Of a DNA stretch of 11,925 nucleotides, positions 1 through 6,952 are shown in pieces (positions within the stretch are counted from its first letter, which is position 1; each line of letters begins with the position of its first letter). Source of the stretch: Nitrospira lenta. GTDB taxonomy: Bacteria; Nitrospirota; Nitrospiria; Nitrospirales; Nitrospiraceae. The position numbers and the translations under genes are program-made. Where the stretch lies: contig CAMDRK010000055.1 of NCBI GenBank assembly GCA_945906715.1, positions 1 to 11,925 on the forward strand. The letters are read 5' to 3'. A model generated the notes under the pieces. The model was not told where the DNA came from. It searched no databases and saw only the letters and a program-made list of their open reading frames with translations.

Positions 1-150
1 GCTCATGGACGACAGAAACCGGATGAGTGAACAGGCGATCGAGCCTCACGGTGACGGGGGTTTGAACGAAGCAACGTGGTCAGTGAGCAGGGCGAACCGT
101 CGCCTCACGAGCTGAGGCACAGGCGACATCTATCCTGAAACTTACCGTAA
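1..150 (+). pseudogene. Garbled pyruvate kinase B-domain segment
   Basis: An intact pyruvate kinase would be open through this stretch, but its frame has stops at 24, 63 and 84. Fragments that resemble the expected B domain occur in different frames: T-G-D-R in frame 1 near 31-42, T-V-T-G in frame 3 near 48-59, and G-D-I in frame 2 near 123-131, just before the in-frame DDGLIEL. This pattern suggests several small insertions or deletions, from sequencing/assembly error at a contig end or from real decay. The fragments are short, so the alignment is tentative. Confidence 0.35.
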
Positions 151-1208
151 TCGACGACGGGCTGATTGAACTGCTCGTGACGGTCGTGAGCGAGGGGGCA
201 GTCGAGTGTAGGGTCAAGACCGGCGGGCGAATCTTGTCTCATAAGGGAATCAATCTGCCCGGCACCACGATCAGTGCCCCAGCACTCACGGAAAAGGATC
301 GAAAAGATATTCGTTTCGGCGTCGCAGAAGGAGTGGATTATATGGCACTCTCGTTTGTGCGGGGACCTGAAGACGTACAAGCGGCGCGGCGTCTGGTGGC
401 GGAGTGCGGGGGAGACCAGCCGATTATCGCGAAAATCGAACGGGCTGAAGCCATCGCTGCGCTAGACTCGTTGTTGGAGGAAGCAGACGGAGTTATGATT
501 GCGAGGGGAGATCTTGGTGTGGAAATGGGACCGGAAGTCGTGCCGATTCTCCAGAAGCGGATCATTGCAAAGGCGAATCAGCATCGCCGGCTGGTTATTA
601 CGGCCACGCAAATGCTCGAGTCGATGACGCAGCATCCGAGCCCGACGAGGGCGGAAGCCTCCGATGTCGCCAATGCGATTTTCGACGGCACCGATGCGGT
701 CATGCTCTCAGCGGAAACCGCCCGCGGACAATACCCGGTTGAATCGGTGCAGGTGATGGATCGTATCGTTCGTGTGGCAGAGGGTGAGGTGGTGCTTCTG
801 AACAGGGGGCCGGTCGAATGTTCAGACGGTCGTGAGCAGGGCTCGATTTCTGAGGCGATGTGCGAGGCTGCTGCATCGGCTGCGGCCACGACGCAAGCGG
901 CGGCGATTGCCACGTTCAGCGAGTCCGGTGCGACCGCCAGGCTGCTCTCAAAACAGCGGCCGGTCGCCCCCATTGTCGCTTTCACCCCGCACGAGCTTGT
1001 GCGGCGGAGAATGGCGCTTTACTGGGGCGTGCTTCCGAGGCTGATGGCCAGAATTCAGGATCCAGACGATCGCGTTCATGCGGTCGAGCATCGACTGGTG
1101 GAAGAAACGTTGGCCGGATCGAACGACTGCGTCGTGTTTCTGTCCGGGACTGTGACAGGACAGTTAGGCGGCACGAATGCCATGAAACTCCACCGGATTG
1201 CGTCATGA
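87..1208 (+). CDS. pyk: Pyruvate kinase, C-terminal part (5' end missing or broken)
   Basis: Glycolytic enzyme converting phosphoenolpyruvate and ADP to pyruvate and ATP in the cytoplasm. Unmistakable family motifs are read in frame: DDGLIEL (from 153), HKGINLPG, the catalytic-lysine signature IIAKIE (from 423), ARGDLGVE (from 501), ATQMLESM (from 603), PTRAEASDVANAI (from 642) and a C-terminal domain ending LSGTVTGQLGGTNAMKLH. About 350 residues are readable against a usual ~470. The N-terminal barrel part and most of the B domain are absent in this frame: it is open only from 87, after stops at 24, 63 and 84. A GTG at 177 could be called as a start, but homology clearly continues upstream to about 150, so it is not the true start. 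The TGA stop (1206-1208) overlaps the ATG of the next gene. Identity is near certain; intactness is doubtful. Confidence 0.93.
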   Translation, partial: AGRTVASRAEAQATSILKLTVIDDGLIELLVTVVSEGAVECRVKTGGRILSHKGINLPGTTISAPALTEKDRKDIRFGVAEGVDYMALSFVRGPEDVQAARRLVAECGGDQPIIAKIERAEAIAALDSLLEEADGVMIARGDLGVEMGPEVVPILQKRIIAKANQHRRLVITATQMLESMTQHPSPTRAEASDVANAIFDGTDAVMLSAETARGQYPVESVQVMDRIVRVAEGEVVLLNRGPVECSDGREQGSISEAMCEAAASAAATTQAAAIATFSESGATARLLSKQRPVAPIVAFTPHELVRRRMALYWGVLPRLMARIQDPDDRVHAVEHRLVEETLAGSNDCVVFLSGTVTGQLGGTNAMKLHRIAS

Positions 1209-1762
1209 GCCGCCGCATGCCGATCCGGCTGGCCACTTTCGTCGTCTTGATAGGCTGGTTGCTTGTCTGGAATATTGCGTCGGCGCAGACCGGATCTCTG
1301 AAGCATTCACCTGCTGACGTGGTGAAACGATATTTAGCGCTCGATTCTAAGGGGGCCAGGATTGATGCCATGTCGCTCGAAACGGTCGCGGCGTATACGG
1401 GCTGGAATGAAGAACCGGCGTGGGGGCATGTCGTCGTGACGCGAGGTTTCGTGGTGGCAGAGCAGTATCGCCAATGGGAAGTGATCGATAGTTTGGAAGT
1501 CGTGATCCCGGTCACCTTTCAGGTCATCGGCTCGGTGTATTTTGAAACTGCCGGCTTTGTCCAGGGGGTTGAGACAGAAGAGGTTCGGTTTCGCGTGAAA
1601 GCCATCAAGAATCGATGGAGGATCGTTGAGCCGATGCTTCCTCCTCATGTGGGTCAGAAGCGGATGGTGAATTTCGTGCGCGAAGCCTGGGTGAAGGAAA
1701 CCGACCCGGCGAAGCGAGACCGTCTTGGATCGTTACAGGGTGAGTTACGAGAGGCGAAATAA
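1205..1762 (+). CDS. Small exported protein of unknown function (possible NTF2-like fold)
   Basis: 185 residues. The ATG at 1205 overlaps the pyruvate kinase stop by four bases (ATGA), which decides the start over longer in-frame readings inside the kinase gene. It has a clear signal peptide: basic start (MSRRMPIR), hydrophobic core to about residue 24, and a likely cleavage site A-S-A|Q after residue 27. The mature part begins with a helix-like stretch (ADVVKRYLALDSKGARID), then alternating hydrophobic strands (LEVVIPVTFQVIGSVYF, EEVRFRVKAIKNRWRIVEP). This order of helix then curved sheet recalls NTF2/SnoaL-like domains, but I cannot identify a family. There are no cysteines and no obvious catalytic motif. 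The stop TAA shares its last base with the ATG of the phosphatase gene (TAATG), implying coupled translation. It is probably periplasmic. Confidence 0.82.
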   Translation: MSRRMPIRLATFVVLIGWLLVWNIASAQTGSLKHSPADVVKRYLALDSKGARIDAMSLETVAAYTGWNEEPAWGHVVVTRGFVVAEQYRQWEVIDSLEVVIPVTFQVIGSVYFETAGFVQGVETEEVRFRVKAIKNRWRIVEPMLPPHVGQKRMVNFVREAWVKETDPAKRDRLGSLQGELREAK

Positions 1763-2412
1763 TGATGGGAAAGACCTCGGTCGAGCTGCTGATCTTCGAT
1801 TTGGACGGGACGCTTATCGAGTCCAAATGGGACATTGCCGCGTCGGTGAACTTCACATTGGCCGAACTGGGACTGCCGCAACGTCCGGTTGAGGAAATCT
1901 TTGGATTTGTGGGAGATGGAGTGAAGCAATTATTGCGCTTGTCGGTCGGTGAGAGCAGCCGGGTCACCTTCGACGAGGCCTTGCGGGTGTTCAGAAGCCA
2001 GTACCTGGCCCATTGTCTCGATCGCACGACATTCTATCCCGGCATTGGAGAGATGCTGACGCATTTCGCAGGCAAGCGGAAGGCGGTGGCCACGAATAAG
2101 TCGATTGAGTACACCAACGTGATTCTCCAAGGACTGGGGGGAAATCATTTTCAGTACGTCGTCGGCGGCGATCGCGGGTTTGAATTGAAACCGGAGCCGG
2201 GCATGCTGTTGCATGTGATGGAGCAATTGCATGTATCGAAAGAGCAGACCGTGCTCGTCGGGGACAGCACCAACGACATCAACGGCGGGCATAACGCGGG
2301 CATCCGTGTCTGCGCAGTCGGGTATGGTATGGGGAATCGGGAGAAAATGGCGGCCTGCAAGCCGGACTGGTTTATCGAACGGCCTGAACAACTCATGGAG
2401 CTATTCATATGA
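1762..2412 (+). CDS. gph: HAD-superfamily phosphatase, phosphoglycolate phosphatase type
   Basis: 216 residues, the normal length for Gph-type HAD phosphatases, which dephosphorylate 2-phosphoglycolate or related small phosphoesters in the cytoplasm. All four HAD motifs are present: motif I F-D-L-D-G-T with nucleophile D13 and acid/base D15; motif II Thr in VATNKS (T111); motif III Lys in LKPEP (K143); motif IV GDSTND (168-172) binding magnesium. Residues ~20-85 form the helical cap. Tandem ATG codons lie at 1762 and 1765; the first overlaps the upstream TAA by one base. The TGA overlaps the next ATG (ATGA at 2409-2412). The place next to pyruvate kinase fits a role in central carbon metabolite repair. 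Substrate specificity cannot be read from sequence, so the symbol is provisional. Confidence 0.9.
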   Translation: MMGKTSVELLIFDLDGTLIESKWDIAASVNFTLAELGLPQRPVEEIFGFVGDGVKQLLRLSVGESSRVTFDEALRVFRSQYLAHCLDRTTFYPGIGEMLTHFAGKRKAVATNKSIEYTNVILQGLGGNHFQYVVGGDRGFELKPEPGMLLHVMEQLHVSKEQTVLVGDSTNDINGGHNAGIRVCAVGYGMGNREKMAACKPDWFIERPEQLMELFI

Positions 2413-3980
2413 CAAACAGTCGCTGCTTTCTGATTCTCTGTGTAATCCTTGGCCTGAACCTTAGCCTCAACCTTCCGCTTGCTGCCTCGTCCGGGCTGGC
2501 GGATCGTGTGGTCGAACAAAAACTGACAAACGGGTTGACCGTGCTCATGGTCGAGCGGCATCAGACGCCGGTGGTCTCCCTCAACATGACCTTCAGAGTC
2601 GGGGGAGTCAACGAGCAGGTGGGGCAAACCGGCCTGGCGCATCTCTACGAACATATGGCGTTCAAGGGGACGAGGACGGTCGGGACGAAGGATTACGAAA
2701 AAGAACGTCCCATTCTCGAAGAGTGGTATCGAGTGGGCACTGAGCTGGAGCAGCGGCAACGAGACCTCGCACGGAAGAGTCCGGAGAGACCAGCCAGTTC
2801 CGAGGATCGGGCCGCTGTCGAGGAACTACAGAAACGGTTTACGGAACTGCAAGAAAAGGCAGGACAGTTCGTGGCGGGCAATGAGATGGCTCTCCTCTAT
2901 CAACGCCACGGAGGGGTCGGGCTCAATGCCGCGACCGGCAAGGATCTGACCCGCTATATGATCAGCCTTCCGGCGAATCGTCTGCCGCTGTGGGCTGCGC
3001 TCGAAGCCGATCGCATGGCGCACCCGGTCCTCCGCGAATTCTACAAAGAGCGCGGAGTGGTCATGGAGGAGCGGCGGATGCGGAATGACGACAGCCCCAA
3101 TGGACTGTTGTATGAAACCTTCACCTCGGCCGCCTTCCGCGCCCATCAATATGGTATTCCGACGATCGGCTGGGAGTCGGACATCCTGTCGCTCACGCCG
3201 GCCGATACCGAAGCCTTCTTCAAGGCCCATTACGGCCCCGGCAATGCGACGATCGCGATAGTGGGTGATATTCATCCGAAGGACATCATGACCTTGATCG
3301 AGCAGACGTTCGGTAAGATACCGGCTTCGCCTCCGCAGCCTCAACCTGTCACCGTCGAACCGCCTCAACGGGGAGAGCGCCGAGTCGAGGTGGAATTCGA
3401 TGCCGAACCGTCGCTGGTTATCGGGTTTCACAAACCGGCGTTGGGCCATTCCGACGACTATGTCTTTGATGTGATCGATGCGGTGTTGAGCGATGGAGTC
3501 ACTTCCCGGCTCTATGCGAGTCTGGTCCGCGAAAAACGGATCGCCGCTTCGGTGAGTTCCGATTCGAATTTTCCAGGGGTCCGCGCTCCGAATCTGTTCG
3601 TGCTCAGCGCCACGCCGCTTGCCCCCCATACGACGGCAGAAGTCGAGGCTGCCATCTATGCCGAACTTGAAAGGCTCAAGATGGAGCCGGTCTCCGCCAA
3701 AGAGTTGGGAAAGGTGCTGAATAACCTGGATGCCGATTTGGTGCGGGCGCTCCGATCCAACGGAGGCCTTGCGTCCCAGATGGCTCTGTTTCAGACGGTC
3801 GCGGGTGATTGGCGCTACGCGTTAAAGGCTCGGGATAAAATTGCGGTGGTGACGACGGCGGATATCCAGCGCGTGGCCGCTGAGTATTTCACGAAATCGA
3901 ATCGAACAGTGGCCACGCTGGTGAAGAAGACCGGTGAGAAAAAAGTCGCGACGGTGTCGCAACGTGAGGTGGCGCGATGA
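2409..3980 (+). CDS. Exported M16B zinc peptidase (catalytic HxxEH subunit)
   Basis: 523 residues. An N-terminal signal peptide (hydrophobic core ~7-24, likely cleavage near A-A-S around residue 27) sends it to the periplasm. Two M16 domains follow. The inverted zinc motif HxxEH is H78-L-Y-E81-H82 within GLAHLYEHMAFKGT. The usual ERxxVxxE block is E214-R-G-V-V-M-E-E221, so E221 is the expected third zinc ligand. Between them is an insertion of about 60 residues (~97-155), charged and coiled-coil-like (LEEWYRVGTELEQRQRDL and VEELQKRFTELQEK). The C-terminal M16 domain has SRLYASLVREKRIAASV, where many relatives have GLAYS, so the Arg/Tyr-type motif looks incomplete. The start overlaps the phosphatase stop and the stop overlaps the next M16 gene, both ATGA. 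Likely partner: the protein encoded immediately downstream. Confidence 0.93.
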   Translation: MTNSRCFLILCVILGLNLSLNLPLAASSGLADRVVEQKLTNGLTVLMVERHQTPVVSLNMTFRVGGVNEQVGQTGLAHLYEHMAFKGTRTVGTKDYEKERPILEEWYRVGTELEQRQRDLARKSPERPASSEDRAAVEELQKRFTELQEKAGQFVAGNEMALLYQRHGGVGLNAATGKDLTRYMISLPANRLPLWAALEADRMAHPVLREFYKERGVVMEERRMRNDDSPNGLLYETFTSAAFRAHQYGIPTIGWESDILSLTPADTEAFFKAHYGPGNATIAIVGDIHPKDIMTLIEQTFGKIPASPPQPQPVTVEPPQRGERRVEVEFDAEPSLVIGFHKPALGHSDDYVFDVIDAVLSDGVTSRLYASLVREKRIAASVSSDSNFPGVRAPNLFVLSATPLAPHTTAEVEAAIYAELERLKMEPVSAKELGKVLNNLDADLVRALRSNGGLASQMALFQTVAGDWRYALKARDKIAVVTTADIQRVAAEYFTKSNRTVATLVKKTGEKKVATVSQREVAR

Positions 3981-5461
3981 TGAACGTGAAGAAGCGCGTA
4001 AGGGGTGAGGGGTTAGGGGTAAGGCGTAGCGCAACGGTCGTCTGTTTGTTGATCATCTCGATTCTGCTCCCGGCGCTCAGCGCTTGTGCAGCTGAGATGG
4101 CGCTGGGCGATCCCAGGCAGATGACGTTTAAGACGGTCGAGTTCACCCCGCCGGATGCGGATCGGGTGGTGCTCAAAAACGGGATGGTCGTCTATCTCTT
4201 GGAAGACCATGAACTGCCCTTGGTGAGTATGACGGCGACGATACGAACAGGCAGCTGGCTCGATCCTGCAGAGAAGATAGGCCTGGCTTCATTAACCGGT
4301 TCTATCATGCGGTCAGGTGGAGGCGGCGGACTCTCAGCTGAACGAGTGGATGAAGATCTCGAACAGTTCGCCGGGGCTATCGGCATCTCGATTGGGCGGC
4401 AATCCGGTTCCGCGTCGCTCGATGTACTCAGCAAGGACTTGAAGCGGGGGCTTCAGATTTTTGCGGGCCTCATTCGGACACCGGCCTTTGAGCCGGCGCG
4501 GGTTGAGCTGGCCAAGCTGCAGGCCATCGAAGGCATTCGCCGCAGGCAAGATAACCCCGGCTCAATTGCCGGACGCGAGTTTGGGAAACTCTTGTACGGC
4601 GCCGATCATTCGTCGGCACGGGAGAGCAGCATCCAGTCCATCACTCGCATCACCAGAGACGATTTGGCGGCCTTTCACCGGAAGACCATTCATCCGAACG
4701 GCATGATGCTGGGAGTGACGGGCGACTTTGACAAGTCCGCAATATTGGCCCTGCTGCGCGAGGTATTCGGCGATTGGGAAAAGGGCGAAGTGCCGGTGCT
4801 GACGATTGCCGATGTGCCACAGAGTCAGGTGCCGAAGCCCGTTGTACGGTTCGTGAACAAGGATACTTCTCAGACGCATCTCCGCATCGGTCACCTGTCG
4901 ATCAAAGAGCAGGATCCGGACTATGTGGCGTTGGCGATCGCGAACGACATTCTGGGAGGCAGTTCCTTTCGCAGCCGTCTCTTCAACGACGTGCGGACCA
5001 AGCGGGGGTTGGCGTACTCGGTCGGCAGCCGCTTGAACTCCGGGGTGCACGATCAGGGCATCTGGCTGATGCGCGCAGAGACGAAGTTGCCGTCGACGCA
5101 AGAGGTCACCGCCCGGTTTGTCGCGAACATGGAACGGATGCGGACTGAGTTGGTGACGGACAGCGAGCTGGCGGAAGCGAAAGAGGCCTATGTGAACTCG
5201 TTTGTGTTTTCCTTCGCCAGTTCGACCGCGATCGTGGGGCGGTTGATGGAATTGGAATACGATGGGCTCCCCAAGGATTTTCTCCAGCAATTGCGCGCCC
5301 GCGTGATTGCGCTGACGAAAGAGGAGATTTTGGCGGCGGCGAAGAAACATTTCAATCCAGAGCGGTTGACCATTCTCGCCATCGGGTCCGGCGAGGCCCT
5401 GCCGAAGTTGCTGTCGGGATTCGGGGAAGTAAAAGAAATAAAGTTGGCTCCTGAAGGCTAG
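3977..5461 (+). CDS. Exported M16B-family protein without zinc site (partner subunit)
   Basis: 494 residues. The two-domain M16 fold is recognisable from LKNGMVVYLLEDHELPLVSMTATIRTGS near the start to the C-terminal SRLFNDVRTKRGLAYSVGS (about residues 333-351). Where the zinc motif HxxEH should be (after IGLA, residues 105-109) the sequence is S-L-T-G-S, so this subunit cannot bind catalytic zinc. It keeps the Arg/Tyr-type region R..GLAYS that the upstream subunit lacks. The N-terminus carries a basic stretch, a hydrophobic segment (~20-34) and L-S-A-C37, a possible lipobox; export is likely, lipidation is uncertain. Tandem ATGs lie at 3977/3980; the first overlaps the upstream stop. Residues ~9-17 are encoded by a 7-base tandem repeat. 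It probably forms a heterodimer with the upstream protein. Confidence 0.92.
   Translation: MMNVKKRVRGEGLGVRRSATVVCLLIISILLPALSACAAEMALGDPRQMTFKTVEFTPPDADRVVLKNGMVVYLLEDHELPLVSMTATIRTGSWLDPAEKIGLASLTGSIMRSGGGGGLSAERVDEDLEQFAGAIGISIGRQSGSASLDVLSKDLKRGLQIFAGLIRTPAFEPARVELAKLQAIEGIRRRQDNPGSIAGREFGKLLYGADHSSARESSIQSITRITRDDLAAFHRKTIHPNGMMLGVTGDFDKSAILALLREVFGDWEKGEVPVLTIADVPQSQVPKPVVRFVNKDTSQTHLRIGHLSIKEQDPDYVALAIANDILGGSSFRSRLFNDVRTKRGLAYSVGSRLNSGVHDQGIWLMRAETKLPSTQEVTARFVANMERMRTELVTDSELAEAKEAYVNSFVFSFASSTAIVGRLMELEYDGLPKDFLQQLRARVIALTKEEILAAAKKHFNPERLTILAIGSGEALPKLLSGFGEVKEIKLAPEG
4000..4027 (+). repeat. Four tandem 7-base units (NAGGGGT type) inside the second M16 gene
   Basis: Four adjacent heptamers at 4000, 4007, 4014 and 4021. 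The first three are AAGGGGT, GAGGGGT and TAGGGGT; the fourth is AAGGCGT. They encode the basic n-region of the signal peptide (about residues 9-17). Because seven is not a multiple of three, gain or loss of one unit would shift the reading frame. The three GGGG runs followed by GG could also form a G-quadruplex on the coding strand. Confidence 0.85.
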
Positions 5462-5527
5462 GAGGAGAGCGGGTCCTGTCGCCGACCAGCCAGACCGTCC
5501 TCGCACCCCGCCCGGTGTAGGAGGGGA

Positions 5528-5620
5528 GGGGTAGTCCGTTAGTCTCCTTAGCTCGCGCAACGCGCGGCCTCAGAAGGCCCTCGTTGGACGCGCGCAGTCG
5601 GAGACCAATCGGACCACCCC
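5528..5620. repeat. Long hairpin repeat, copy at locus 1 (64-bp core 5542-5605)
   Basis: The core starts GTCTCC (5542) and ends GGAGAC (5605). Inside, CGCG (5554) pairs with CGCG (5589), CAACG (5558) with CGTTG (5582), and GGCCT (5566) with AGGCC (5575) around a CAGA loop. Outside the core, GGGGTAGTCCG (5528) pairs with CGGACCACCCC (5610) with one mismatch. A second core of identical length is at 11204-11267, with compensatory changes in two stem pairs. It lies between an operon end and the GYD gene, so it could act as a terminator, a processing site or a mobile REP-like element. Confidence 0.85.
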
Positions 5621-5752
5621 TTTAACGGAGCGAAGCGATCAGACTCCCAGTTCGGCGCCACCCGCTCCGGAGAGTGAAAGCCTCCAGAGCATTGGGTGAG
5701 GGAGAGTACGCTTGCGCCAGAGAGTCCGGTTGTACACGTCCAACTACCAACC

Positions 5753-5759
5753 AAGGAGG
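5753..5759 (+). promoter_or_regulatory. Ribosome-binding site of the GYD gene
   Basis: AAGGAGG, a near-perfect Shine-Dalgarno sequence, sits five bases before the ATG at 5765. It decides that start over the longer in-frame reading from 5696. Confidence 0.85.
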
Positions 5760-5764
5760 CCGCC

Positions 5765-6058
5765 ATGGTGACCTATCTGATGCTCCTCAACTGGACGGAT
5801 CAGGGAATTAAGAATGTGAAGGATTCGCCGAAGCGGCTGGATGGGGTCAAGAAGCTCGCGAAGAATATGGGCGGCGAGGTAAAGGCGTTCTACATGACGC
5901 TGGGGGCGTATGATCTTGTTCTCATCGTTGATATGCCGAACAACGACAAGCTGGCGAGCTTCGGACTCAAGTTGGGATCGCTCGGCAATGTGCGGTCCAC
6001 GACCCTCAGGGCCTACCCCGAAGATGACTATCGCCGTATCATTAGCGGTCTGAGTTAA
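5765..6058 (+). CDS. GYD-domain protein
   Basis: 97 residues, the normal size for stand-alone GYD-domain proteins, a small alpha/beta family of unknown biochemical function named after a conserved Gly-Tyr-Asp. Here the motif is GAYD in MTLGAYDLVLIVDMP. The order is typical: a first strand (TYLMLLNWTDQGIKNVKDSP), a helix (KRLDGVKKLAKNMGG), strands (EVKAFYMTLGAYDLVLIVDMP), a helix (NNDKLASFGLKLGSLG) and a last strand (VRSTTLRAYP). No signal peptide, so probably cytoplasmic. The ATG is chosen because of the strong ribosome-binding site at 5753-5759. It is followed 44 bases later by the HTH-MBL gene on the same strand, so the two may be co-transcribed. The fold is ferredoxin-like, but no substrate or partner can be inferred. 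Confidence 0.9.
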   Translation: MVTYLMLLNWTDQGIKNVKDSPKRLDGVKKLAKNMGGEVKAFYMTLGAYDLVLIVDMPNNDKLASFGLKLGSLGNVRSTTLRAYPEDDYRRIISGLS

Positions 6059-6066
6059 GATGCCAC

Positions 6067-6097
6067 GCTGATGGCTGAAAGCTGACTGCTGAAGGCT
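6067..6097 (+). repeat. Four tandem 7-base GCTGANN units over a ribosome-binding site
   Basis: Exact 7-base period: GCTGANN units start at 6067, 6074, 6081 and 6088 (last two bases TG, AA, CT, AG), followed by a partial GCT at 6095. The last unit and the next base contain GAAGG (6091-6095), the likely Shine-Dalgarno sequence, seven bases before the ATG at 6103. A change in copy number would alter leader length or Shine-Dalgarno context without touching the protein. Confidence 0.85.
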
Positions 6098-6102
6098 TAT
6101 TT

Positions 6103-6945
6103 ATGCCCTTGGAAGACGATTTCTGCGACATCATCAAGAAGGCGCGATTAGGCCAGGGACTTTCGGTCGGCGATGTTGCCCGGATGGCCGGATTGCCTGG
6201 TGGCAATATCACAGCATTCGAGCGTGGGGCTTGTCCGCCGGATCGAAGTGAGGTTCAGGCCCTAGCAAAGGTCTTAGGATTGCGTCCTGGTCCTTTGGAA
6301 CAGATCGCGATTGAGAAATGGGAGCCGGCTGCGCAACAGCCTCTGGCTTGGGTGGAGCGGATACAGGGATCGATCAATGGCTATGGGGTGCAGGGCTATG
6401 TGGTCCATGACGGTGGGGAGGCGCTGCTCGTCGACACGGGGTACAATGCGCCGGCGATGATCGAGTTCTTGTCCAAGCACCGCCTGCACCTGCTGGGGAT
6501 ATGTCTGACGCATGGCCATGCAGACCATGCAGACGGAATCGATCAGATTCTCAAGTATGCTGAGGCGCCGGTGTATCTCGGCTTGGATGATGTCGACCTC
6601 CTGAGTTGGCGGCCGCCCGCGGCACAAATGAAGGCGCCTGAACAGGGTCAGACGATCACGGTCGGGCGCTTGCGCGTACAGTGTCTGACAACGCCAGGCC
6701 ATACCCCTGGCGGGATCTGCTATCGAATGGATGCCGGGACAGAGCGCCTCTGTTTCGTCGGCGATACGTTGTTTGCCGGATCCATTGGCCGCTCGAACCC
6801 CAGTACTCTGTATCAGACCCATCTGGGATCGGTCCGGACCAGAGTATTTGAGTTGTCTCCTGAGCATCGGTTGTTGCCTGGTCACGGACCGGCCACGACG
6901 GTTCGCGAAGAACTCGACCATAATCCTTTCGTATCTATCCATTGA
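6103..6945 (+). CDS. HTH (XRE-type)-MBL-fold hydrolase fusion protein
   Basis: 280 residues. Residues ~7-65 form a Cro/CI-type helix-turn-helix: IIKKARLGQGLSVGDVARMA, then GLPGGNITAFERG, then a helix ending ALAKVLGL. Residues ~85-270 are a glyoxalase-II-like metallo-beta-lactamase domain with the full metal set: D111 (LLVDTG), H137/H139/D141/H142 in THGHADH, H200 in TPGHTPGG, D221 in GDTLFAGSIGR, and H261 in LLPGHGP. The family hydrolyses thioesters such as S-lactoylglutathione or related substrates with two metal ions; the substrate here is unknown. There is no signal peptide or membrane segment. The ATG at 6103 has GAAGG upstream inside a heptamer repeat. The stop lies seven bases before the M50 start, so the two are probably co-transcribed. 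The HTH may bind DNA or only mediate dimerisation. Confidence 0.9.
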   Translation: MPLEDDFCDIIKKARLGQGLSVGDVARMAGLPGGNITAFERGACPPDRSEVQALAKVLGLRPGPLEQIAIEKWEPAAQQPLAWVERIQGSINGYGVQGYVVHDGGEALLVDTGYNAPAMIEFLSKHRLHLLGICLTHGHADHADGIDQILKYAEAPVYLGLDDVDLLSWRPPAAQMKAPEQGQTITVGRLRVQCLTTPGHTPGGICYRMDAGTERLCFVGDTLFAGSIGRSNPSTLYQTHLGSVRTRVFELSPEHRLLPGHGPATTVREELDHNPFVSIH

Positions 6946-6952
6946 AGACCCT

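Larger units (their letters stand above)
5462..5764. other. Intergenic region with hairpin repeat
   Basis: About 300 bases between the second M16 gene and the GYD gene hold no convincing coding region. A possible upstream extension of the GYD frame from 5696 has no family homology and lacks the good ribosome-binding site found before 5765. The main content is the long hairpin at 5528-5620. The rest (5462-5527 and 5621-5752) shows G/C-rich sequence with no strong promoter that I can recognise. Confidence 0.7.

Noticed and set aside
860..1204. In-frame upstream extension of the small exported protein into the pyruvate kinase gene
   Set aside because: It would overlap well-conserved kinase sequence in another frame and bury the clear signal peptide that begins at the ATG at 1205.
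4562..5560. Long open frame of 332 codons on the - strand
   Set aside because: It lies antisense to the second M16 gene, shows no family motifs and has the low-complexity Arg/His-rich composition of an antisense shadow in G+C-rich coding DNA.
5696..5764. Longer version of the GYD protein
   Set aside because: The extra 23 residues have no homology and the AAGGAGG directly before 5765 marks the internal ATG as the start.
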